From Lutjanus erythropterus (taxonomy: Eukaryota; Chordata; Actinopteri; Lutjaniformes; Lutjanidae): a stretch of DNA of 64,000 nt. Below, piece by piece: positions 56,397 to 64,000 of this stretch (positions within the stretch are counted from its first letter, which is position 1; each line of letters opens with the position of its first letter). A program made the translations under genes and the position numbers. The notes under the pieces are model-generated. The model was not told where the DNA came from. It ran no database searches and was given only the letters and a program-made list of their open reading frames with translations. Where the stretch lies: positions 2,563,612 to 2,627,611 of the forward strand of contig CM034608.1 in the NCBI GenBank assembly GCA_020091685.1, written 5' to 3'.

Positions 56397-56720
56397 TGTG
56401 GAGAAAACCATGATAAAGTGCCCTCTAAAGTGAACTTCTTCTTGAGAAAACATGATAAAGTGCCCTCTAAAGTGACCTTCTTGAGAAAACATGATAAAGT
56501 GCCCTCGAAAGTGACCTTCCTGTGGAGAAAACATGATAAAGAGCCCTCGAAAGTGACCTTCCTGTTGAGAAAACATGATAAAGAGCCTTCGAAAGTGACC
56601 TTCCTGTGGAGAAAACATGATAAAGAGCCCTTGAAAATGACCTTCATGTTGAGAAAACATGATAAAGAGCCATCTAAAGTAACATTCCTGTGGAGAAAAC
56701 ATGATAAAACACATGAACAC
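56397..56720 (-). repeat. 42-bp minisatellite family, block 3 (best preserved)
   Basis: Eight consecutive units of about 42 bp (two shortened), each beginning GAGAAAACATGATAAAG and continuing with GCCCTC.AAAGTGACCTT. Because 42 is a multiple of three, all units stay in frame. This gives one long open frame on the plus strand (repeat RKHDKEPSKVTFLW) and two on the minus strand at once, a sign of repeat structure rather than of three genes. Complemented, the unit matches the plus-orientation units at 54110-55480. Confidence 0.92.
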
Positions 56721-57081
56721 CTGCACAGAGACACACAAGTTTTTCTGTCCAAAATAAACATCAATTAAATTGTTTCCATTCTTAGAAACTTTAGTAAATG
56801 TCTCTGTTCTAGTTTGAGCTTAACATTTTTCTTTCAAAAACCAAGCAGAGTAGCTGATACAAACTTATTCTTACCAAAAGAATAATGACGATTCTTTATC
56901 ACAGAGCTCCAGAGGTCTCACAGTTGTGGCCTACAAAGAAGCCTTCTGTTTTTAATTCAGGACATAGAAATATATCTTTTTATGATCATGATTTTTTCAT
57001 TTCCTTCACACATCAACAAAACGATCGAATGCGTGTTACTGATATACACAACAACAAACAAACAAAAATTAAATAAATATG

Positions 57082-57589
57082 TGTAGTGGAAATTCTGAGG
57101 ACTGGTTCACTCAGACACTGAAGAAGAGTTCGGGAGTCCCAGATGACTTACACAGGAGTGGTATTTAACTGTCCCCTGACATTCCCTGGAATTTGACACG
57201 CTACCTTGTATGGGCCTGATGTGTCTATCTATGTGTACACAAATTCTATTGGGCATAAGTGAAAAACAAGAAGCTATGCACCTCTTTGCTCTAAATCACT
57301 GTATCTGTTGGCCTTGCTCATGTATTGTGCCCTGAGAGAGTGTGGAGACAGTCTGTCTGCCCGATAAGCCATAACCTTGGGACCTCAGCAGAAAGTATCT
57401 AGGGGATGCACTACTCTCCTACTTGGACAGTTGTGGACTGTAGTTGCGCAGAGTAATCAACTACTAGTGTGCCTGTTCAGGTTAGATGACCTATGACTGG
57501 ACCTTCACGACTGTGTTGTCACCCATGTAAAGAGAGACTCAGGGAACATTCTAAGAGCTAGTGAGGCAAGTGAGGCAAATTCCACAACA
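57082..57589 (-). repeat. LTR of a retrovirus-like element
   Basis: A 508-bp segment with matching inverted ends: on the minus strand it starts TGTTGTGGAATTTGCC and ends GAATTTCCACTACA. It is directly preceded, on the minus strand, by a purine tract. A TTAAATACC TATA-like motif lies about three-quarters of the way along. Only this 3' LTR was found; no second copy was recognised up to 61200. Confidence 0.7.
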
Positions 57590-57606
57590 GAATCCCCCCT
57601 TTTATC
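57590..57606 (-). promoter_or_regulatory. Polypurine tract
   Basis: On the minus strand AAAAGGGGGGATTC abuts the LTR, as the plus-strand primer of LTR elements does. Confidence 0.7.
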
Positions 57607-58352
57607 AATAGATAAACCCGAATTTGCCTTACTTGTCAATGAGCCTAGTACCCGAGGGAACACCTTCAGAAATGAGATGAACACACGTAACACAATAAGC
57701 ATCCTTTAAAACAAAATCTCAATCAAGAACCAACAGTCACTTTTACATGAATACATGTCACATAATAAACCTTGTTCTTCAATCATATCACACTGTTGTT
57801 GGTGCGCTGATGAGTCTTCGACCCCCTTGTACTTTACGGACATTGGGGGCCACCACCATGGAGAGGTTACTAGCACGTCACAATGATGGTGATATGGAAT
57901 CCCTCCTTGTAGATGTTATTCCTGGAATGCAATTTTATTCCCGGCAAGTGCTTATCCCTGTGTTTCAAAGTCTGTGAGACGAACATGTTCTTTCATAAGA
58001 CATTTTGATTTCAAATACCTAAAACAGACCACACATATAATATTTGAAGCAACAAAAGGTTCACCATTGCTATGGAAAAAACATAATACTGAATGTTTAT
58101 TGATACCTTTTTGTTTTGCTTGATTGTTTTTAATTCCTTTCTTTCTTTCTTTTCTTTCTTTCTTTCTTTCTTTTGTTTTTTATTGTGAACTAGACACCAT
58201 TCAGTTAAACTAGTCATGTAAAAATTCACACAGCATGCAAACACATTTGGATTCTGCAATACACAATTTGATCACACATATAGCATTATGATCACATTAG
58301 TATCAAAAATAACCAAGACACACACATCCCACCCCCCTTGTGTTACCTGTAG
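57607..58352. other. Unassigned stretch between polypurine tract and env tail
   Basis: About 750 bp with no conserved frame, including the (TTTC)n tract at 58136-58176. In complex retroviruses small accessory genes can lie here, but nothing recognisable remains. Confidence 0.4.
58136..58176. repeat. (TTTC)n microsatellite
   Basis: A run of TTTC units with one interruption. Confidence 0.9.
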
Positions 58353-58573
58353 TCATCCATCATCTGTACTGTCATCCGAAAATGAATAAGGAAATTCCCA
58401 CTGTTCAACATCCGGATAAAACATCACAGTGACATCATCATTGTCATACTTAACCACAGTTTGGGGGGCCTGCGTAATGGTTCTGGTAGATTTACGAATG
58501 ATTAACTTAATGATGGAGACCAGGCATGTACCAATGAGGATGAGGAGAAGAAGAAACACTACTAGGGTGGTGA
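58353..58573 (-). pseudogene. Retroviral envelope C-terminal remnant
   Basis: A 75-codon open frame contains one strongly hydrophobic segment (TTLVVFLLLLILIGTCLV, about residues 4-21), then a basic stop-transfer stretch and an acidic cytoplasmic-type tail. It lies upstream of a polypurine tract and LTR in the same orientation, the position of the env transmembrane end. It is cut at its upstream side by a MITE at 58574. A short stretch just beyond the far end of that MITE (60492 to about 60560) may be the next part of env, with an in-frame stop. The surface subunit, gag and pol are absent from the window. A defective old insertion; virus genus not assigned. Confidence 0.5.
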
Positions 58574-58863
58574 GAAGCATAAAGGGGAACTATTATGCTT
58601 TTCCTCTTTTCTGACCTATAAATGTTGTCACAATGTCGGATACTCGTGTTAAACGATTCCAAAGCGTCAAATATTGAGGTTCATGCATTTGGAAGTGAGC
58701 CCTGCAAGCTGTTTTGGATGGCTCTGCACGCTGTCTTTTTTTTAACGGTGTAGTAACATTGACGTCAATGCGTGCCAGACTTACTTATATGGTCATACCC
58801 TGGCATGTGCTCTAGGCCTGCCTGCTCCCCCGCTCTGCTTCGGAAGTTATATCGCTGCTCTGA

Positions 58864-59957
58864 GGTGTGTACTACGAAGTGAGATTAATGTGTTAGCGAG
58901 CTATGTTGAGTATAAACCCAGGATTTTCAGTGTCACGAAGGTGGCTCTCTTTTAACCTGGTAACCATGGTAACTTATACTAAACTCATAACCTGGTCGCG
59001 AGCAGGTTATGTTCAGAGTTTCAAATTAAATCGTCTGTAAAACGTGCTGTTCTTTAACTAATTATTGTCCTTAGCTTTTAAACTGAGGGAGGACGTTAAC
59101 ACGGGAAAATTACTGAGCTGTATGTCCGTAATATCACCGAATGAATCCATATAATGTAAAACATGTAACAGCGGCACAAACTGTCTGCATCGCGCTGTCA
59201 TGATGGTAACCTCCGTTTGGTGATGCAGAGTCATTTTCCCCATTTGCTCCAGATCATATTAACACTTTAAATTGACATGGTATATAATCCACACACTAAA
59301 ATAATGATGAAGCAACTACAGACACTTTGAATACTTTTTACTGTTATCTGTTTTGTCTTGGTGATATTCCCACACACTGATTAGAAAATTCATCATCATT
59401 TATCACAGACAATCTTAAATCAGTTACACTTATTTTAAGTTGGTTTGGTCAAAAACTTCAGTGATGTCCACATCTCTGTCATCATAGGACAGTGTCAGAT
59501 AGACTTCATCATGTTTAAATCTGCTGTATGGAGTTTTATTGTTTAATGTGCAGTTTTCATGTTAGAATAAACCGCAGCATTAAGAATACATTTAGTCCAT
59601 CAGTAATTTTCTGACAGCATTCTTCTTCTCCTGCTTTATTTGCAGCAACAATGTTGCTTTTTGCCGTAATGTATTTTGTATATTTTCCACAGCTCATAAT
59701 TATAACAACTTGATGATTTTGACTTAAGTAAGTGGCTCGCGATCGCTTCATTTCATGTGGAAGAAGAGTCAAATGATGCAACAGACGCCCCTTTTATATG
59801 AACGCGCACAGAGTCTGAAGACGAAAGCCTGGATTAACAAAGTGAGCTGATAACCACCATCGTGATACCCGTTATCTCTGATTACAGTTTTAGGCTTTGT
59901 CGATCCAGATCATGCAGAGAAAGCCTGGCTGTGTTGAGCTTCCTTCGTAGCACAGCC
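58864..59957 (-). mobile_element. Harbinger-like element nested in the MITE
   Basis: The ends pair: GGTGTGTACTACGAAGTGAG at the left against the complement of the right end, GGCTGTGCTACGAAGGAAGC. Inside, on the minus strand, lies a Myb-like gene fragment (59557-59781), which is the second gene of Harbinger elements. The nuclease gene is missing. No clear 3-bp target duplication was read, so the limits are approximate. Confidence 0.65.
59557..59781 (-). pseudogene. Harbinger Myb/SANT-like protein fragment
   Basis: The frame contains EMKRSRATYLSQNHQVVIIM, then SCGKYTKYITAKSNIVAANK, then EECCQKITDGLNV. The pattern (basic start, Y/F..Q at helix 1, then ITAK.N..A.NKA...W.KI.D.LNA) is that of the Myb-like DNA-binding protein of Harbinger transposons and its domesticated relatives. 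The tryptophan expected before KI is replaced by Cys and the frame ends soon after. Decayed, N-terminal domain only. Confidence 0.65.
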
Positions 59958-60582
59958 CCCTGCTGTCTACAACGATTTCACAGTGTTAGTATGTTGAGCA
60001 ATGGCTCCCAGAAAATGATTGTTCGGGTGTGAGAGAAAGTTAACTTTGTTTAGCTTTCCTAGAGAGGCGAGCACCAGGTAGAAGTGGATAGAGTTGCTTT
60101 TTCCCGGCCAGCAAAGGAAAAATACCTCCATGTTTGTCTGTCTACGGCACTTCACAGGGGACTGTTTTGTCAACACGGGCCAGTACGAAGCTGGATTAGC
60201 CGGTAGCCGGGCTCGGCAGCGCTCGCCAGGCCTTCGGAAGTCCTCAGGAGTGTGACCAATCACAGCGGAGTGGGCTCGGCGGGAGGCGTACATGGAGGAG
60301 GGCCGGGGGGTGGAATAAATTACACAGACCGTTTTCGCGGGATGCAGAAAATACAAGGAAGAGATGCAGCGAGAGGCACAGCGTCCTGAAGATCTACAAA
60401 ACTTTCTGTGTGGACGATCGTGTGTAGCTGCTCTATAGGAGTCCAAAATCAAATACAAAGGCCCGAAAATGAGTATAATAGGTCCCCTTTAAGAATACCT
60501 GATCCTCAGGACCCGAATGTGCTTGAGAAATCCCCTAACTCAAACCCGTGAGTGGCATGTAACTCTTTACGGCCCTGTGTGG

Positions 60583-61187
60583 TGTTGTAGTGGCATAATT
60601 TTCAACATGACGCCCATCCAACACCAAGTTCACTCCATCCAGTACAAAGTTCACTTAACCGTGTTGCAGCGTACTGATAAGATGCTTTCCCAGACTCCAT
60701 GCTCATCCATGATGCCCATCCAACACCAAGTTCACTCCATTCTCATCCAGTACAAAATTCACTTAACCTTGTTGATGCTTTCCCAGACTCCATTCTGATA
60801 TGCATACTGATATCCAGAACAGGGGACTTGTTGGGTGACGAATATGTTTGAATGTAAGCCAAACGTAAGCCAAAATGTTTAAAGTGGGAGGAGGCTCCTA
60901 GAGCCTCCTAAACAGTATAATAACAGGGTGTTTGTACCTCTTTCTTCAGTCTAACCCCGGGTTTGACTCAGGCTTGTTGGTTTTTCTACCTAGAGAGATC
61001 AATAAACCTTGTGTGGCAGAACTTCTTGCTCTTCCAGTGATTTTTCCAGACTTTGCCTGGTTCTTCTTTTTGATGGTTTTGAACTTTGAAAATATACAGG
61101 TGATAACAGTGGTTTTTTATTAAGGTTTTTAGGGTGTTGTGGCTTTAAGCCCAGACCTTACTGGCCTATTTTTCTTTTTGTCACAAC
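60583..61187 (+). other. LTR-like segment with duplicated upstream repeats
   Basis: Starts TGTTGTAGTGG and ends GTCACAACA, short inverted ends. A roughly 102-bp direct duplication at 60609-60710 and 60711-60800 (shared CCATCCAACACCAAGTTCAC) resembles a duplicated enhancer. TATAATA is at 60916-60922 and AATAAA at 61001-61006, in the spacing expected for U3 and R. No target duplication is evident and no coding sequence adjoins it. The sequence differs from the LTR at 57082. Confidence 0.4.
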
Positions 61188-61880
61188 ACTGTTGTTCGTA
61201 CAAACATGTCATGTCAAATTCAACAAATACTCATAACTTAACTGTAAATTATCCACCTGTGCATGTCTGAGTGCACATGCAGGAAATGCATGCATAATTG
61301 GCACCCCAATAATACCATATAAGGCTACACCTCCTGTCCAATATGTCAGGAAGTGTTTATTCATGAAAAGGCATCACAGAGTAAAATGACAAACTTTAAG
61401 AGTTTGGAGACTGATGTCCTGCTTCAGAGATCCATGCAAGAAAGGAATTAAGGGACCCGCTAAAGCAAAGAAACCAGAAAACTGGGTGCTGTTAATGCTG
61501 TGTTATCTGAGCGTCAGGCTGTCACTGAACTAAAGAAATAGCTCTATATGAAAAAGTGACCTTTAAAAAAACGGCCCACCACAGCAAGGCCAACAATGAC
61601 TGCAACATGAGGAAGGGGTCAAGGTGAAGTGTACATCACAGAGATGGAGGAGAGAGTAACTATCATAGTGGGTGATGTAGCAGTGGGATTATAACGATTA
61701 TAATGAAGGATGTTTGTCTGAACAGTCACTTCACAAACCTGCACAAGAAGATATACATTCAACATGCCTGACAGGAAGTAATAATACATTGTTAAATTAA
61801 TGATGATAGGCTTCATGTGTAAATTTAGAATTATATTATAATTAGTGTATAATGCAGTCAAACAGGAAAATGCTGACATA
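61188..61880. other. Unassigned sequence
   Basis: No gene or known element recognised. Contains ATGCATGCATAATT-type words near 61288 and ends in an ATG/ATC-rich patch next to the LINE. Confidence 0.45.
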
Positions 61881-64000
61881 ATTATGATGATGATGGCTTT
61901 TTTTGAAGCTGCCAATAAAATCTTGATCAGATACCAGTCTTTGTCTTGGATGTTTTCTCGTATTACATTTCCTAGATATAGTACAGTGCATGTTTTAGGT
62001 AGTTCATAGCCTAATATCTTTTTCATCTCTTTCCACACATCATCCCAATATTTTGTAATTTTGGTACAGTGCCAAAAAACGTGTGTGGCCCACATTCTGT
62101 TCCCCACACAGTCTCCAGCAAAGTTGATAATCAGGCGATCGTCCCTTTTTCATTTTTGGCGTGATGAAAAATCTCACAATGTTTTTCCAGCAAAATTCTT
62201 TCCACATTCTGGAACTGCTAGTTGTTTGTTGTGTTTTAAATATATTATACCACATATCTTCAGTTATTACTTCCTGTAGTTCTTTTTCCCACTTATCTCT
62301 TATGTACAAGGTCAAAGTGTTTCTATTTGCTACCATACCTTTGTATAATTCAGATATTACTCTTCCATATTTATTCTTGTAAGCATTACATAGGGTCACA
62401 ATCACTTTATTTAATTCACCTGGGAGGTCTGGCTTTATTTCTTTGTTATAGTAATCTCTGACTTGTAGATACATATAAAAATCTTGGTGCTCTAGTTCAT
62501 ATTCTCTCCTTAATTTTGGAAAGCTTTTGATTTCTCTTTTTTCAATTAATGTATCTAATATAAGTTAGGCCCCTATTTGCCCATTGTTTGAATTTTTGGT
62601 TCAGGGTCCCTGGCTTGAAATTAGTGTCATAAGCCATCCAGTTCAAAACTTTTATCTCGTTTTCCAATCTATACTTCCTCACTACTTTGAACCAGATCCC
62701 CAAGGTGAATTTGGTGATTATGTCCAACTTTCCTTCTTTTTCTTTGAACATTTTTCTATTCTATTTTTCTATTTCTATTAACACTTTTCTATTCTACTTT
62801 TCTATTATCATACTCTGCATGTGACAGTTCTCTATATTTAACTCCATCTCCTTCCATCTTGTGGCACAATTTGTAGCACACCAACATATCACTGGCCGGA
62901 GCTGTGCAGCATAGTAATATTCTTTCAGGTTTGGCAGTGCCAGGCCTCCCCCATCTTTAGGTATCTGAAGTGTTGTATATTTAATTCTTGGTTTGCATCC
63001 CTTCCAAATGAATCTTGAAATTTTTTTGTCCCACTCTATAAATTGTGAGGGAGGGATCGGCACCGGCAAAGACTGAAATAAGTACAAAATTCTTGGCAAC
63101 ACATTCATTTTGATAATTTCTATTCTTGAGCTATAATCTAACATCAGAACTTCCCATCTTTCCATATCCTTAAAGATTTCCTGATTTAAAGGTTTGTAAT
63201 TTGTTTCATATAATTCAGATAGATTTTTTGTGATTTTTATTCCTAAATAGTGAATGGATTTTTTGTCCCATTTGAAGCTATATCTTTGTTGAGTTTCTGT
63301 TGATGGGGAGTAATTAATTGATAAAATCTGTGTTTTTTCCACATTTAACTTATAACCAGAGAGGTACCCATAGAATTCTAATAAGGACATCAATTTTGGT
63401 AGGTTGAAGTCTGGTCGTTTTAGATATATCAAGACGTCATCCGCGAACAGTCCAATTTTGTGTTCCGTGTCTCTCATATTTACTCCCTCTAGTTCCTCAT
63501 TTTGCTTCACCGTTTGAGCTAGAAGATTGCAAATAGGATGGGGGAGAGACAGCACCCCTGTCTAGTGGACCATTCTAACTTAAACCACTTAGTAAGGCTG
63601 CCATTTATTTTTATTCTTGCTATTGGGTCCTGATATAGTGTCCTAACACATGAGACTGACTCTGGTTTGAAGCCAAATTTCTCCAAGCATAGATACAAAA
63701 ATCTCCAGCAAACGCTATCAAAGGCTTTTTCAGCGTCTAAGCTTAGTAATATGGTACTTTCTCCTTTCCTTTGTACTTCTTCTATTATATGCAATGTCCG
63801 TCTTATATTGTCCTGGGTCTGTCGCCCTTTAATGAAGCCAGACTGATCTTCATTAATTAATTCTGTCATGAAGGTTTCAAATCTGTTAGCTAAAATCGAT
63901 GTATATATCTTGTAATCACAATTTAATATCGATATTGGTCTATAATTTTTACAATATTCTTTGTTTTTACCTTCCTTAGGGATAACAGTGATAATGGCCT
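61880..64000 (-). mobile_element. L1 LINE, 3' portion, running off the window
   Basis: The minus strand from the window edge down to about 61890 carries an L1 ORF2 from the RT to the late C-terminal region. The 3' end is abrupt: coding sequence meets a (GATGAT)-type simple patch at 61882-61897 before the usual last part of the ORF and without poly(A). The element continues beyond 64000. Confidence 0.85.
61890..63990 (-). pseudogene. L1 ORF2 remnant: RT and C-terminal domain
   Basis: The frame from about 63869 encodes [35 protein letters not shown] (motif A) and [16 protein letters not shown] (motif B; the usual RQGCPLSP has become RQGCCLSP). After a frameshift near 63520-63555 it continues with IGLFADDVLIYL (intact FADD catalytic site), SGYKLNVEKTQIL, IHYLGIKITKNL and KKISRFIWKGCKPRIKYTTL down to 62794. 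The C-terminal parts at 62751-62542 and 62474-61890 (WHCTKITKYWDDVWKEMKKI) follow after further frame changes. The polymerase core is better preserved than in the other LINEs here, so this copy is probably younger. It makes no full protein as it stands. Confidence 0.88.

Larger units (their letters stand above)
58574..60491. mobile_element. MITE with AAAGGGGACCTATTAT ends, inserted in env remnant
   Basis: The left end AAAGGGGAACTATTATGCTT pairs with the complement of the right end, AAAGGGGACCTATTATACTC. Possible TA target duplication (CATA before, TAAG after, with ambiguity from the A-runs). The inner part is GC-rich near the right end (60180-60320). A separate Harbinger-like element (58864-59957) is nested inside. 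The outer family is common in fish. Confidence 0.8.

Noticed and set aside
56324-56768. Three overlapping open frames of 129-146 codons on both strands, as a possible repeat-protein gene
   Set aside because: They arise because the 42-bp repeat unit is a multiple of three; all frames stay open together, with no start context, splice sites or domain.
60004-60458. 163-codon minus-strand frame in the GC-rich part of the MITE
   Set aside because: Located wholly inside the MITE end region; high GC makes long frames by chance, and no domain is visible.
1-64000. Bacterial-type systems (defence islands, toxin-antitoxin, phage, BGC)
   Set aside because: No operon-like dense coding, ribosome binding sites or prokaryotic gene families anywhere; the window is vertebrate.

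Overview
The window is vertebrate nuclear DNA, almost certainly from a ray-finned (teleost) fish. The signs are intron-bearing gene structure, AT-rich sequence with many microsatellites, and a typical fish repeat load: L1/Tx1-, L2- and RTE-type LINEs, a chromodomain-bearing Ty3/gypsy element, Tc1, hAT, Harbinger-like and TTAA-flanked DNA transposons, palindromic MITEs, and a retrovirus-like remnant. I see no operons, ribosome binding sites, CRISPR array, rRNA or tRNA. Most open frames are decayed transposon genes or chance frames in repeats.

There is one well-supported host gene. It has four exons (43093-48103, + strand) and encodes a 248-aa type II membrane ligand of the TNF superfamily. All three introns have GT-AG borders and the reading frame is continuous. 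A TATA-like box lies upstream, the start codon has a good Kozak context, and ATTAAA follows the stop. Introns 1 and 3 have taken in a small hAT MITE, a copy of an unnamed dispersed repeat and a short insertion with a 15-bp target duplication.

Layout. 1-930: diverged tandem repeat built from GGTTC/GAACC. 3854-5368: near-intact Tc1 with one in-frame stop. 5605-6168: palindromic MITE. 7980-8700: TTAA-flanked element carrying a broken coding exon. 8705-11985 (+) and about 11990-19790 (-): two tail-to-tail L1/Tx1-like LINEs. The second is split between ORF1 and ORF2 by a 5'-truncated gypsy element (15082 to about 18490). 20458-22626: TIR transposon with an array of TGCCTAAGTCA sites, a disrupted transposase-like gene and a nested MITE. 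22725-27790: L2-type LINE split by an RTE LINE (24045-26624) with a readable 12-bp target duplication. 27790-38130: mostly unassigned sequence with minisatellites, microsatellites and several copies of an unnamed repeat. 38131-38961: MITE plus a 52-bp inverted repeat of very high identity. 39165-41019: hAT element. 41245-42660: LINE fragment. 43000-48200: TNF-family gene. 51490-52440: L2 fragment. 53090-56720: a 42-bp minisatellite family in both orientations, invaded by hAT MITEs, a foldback MITE and a possible solo LTR. 57082-60560: retroviral LTR, polypurine tract and env-tail remnant, split by a MITE that holds a Harbinger element. 60583-61187: LTR-like segment. 61880-64000: L1 LINE running off the window.

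The biology visible here is one immune-type ligand gene inside a many-layered nest of transposons. I found no clear new multi-gene system. The items most worth following are the TGCCTAAGTCA transposon with its GHTQME-motif protein, the captured exon in the TTAA element, the unnamed AATAAA-bearing repeat around the TNF gene, and the repeated hAT insertion into a CTCTAGAG motif of the minisatellite.
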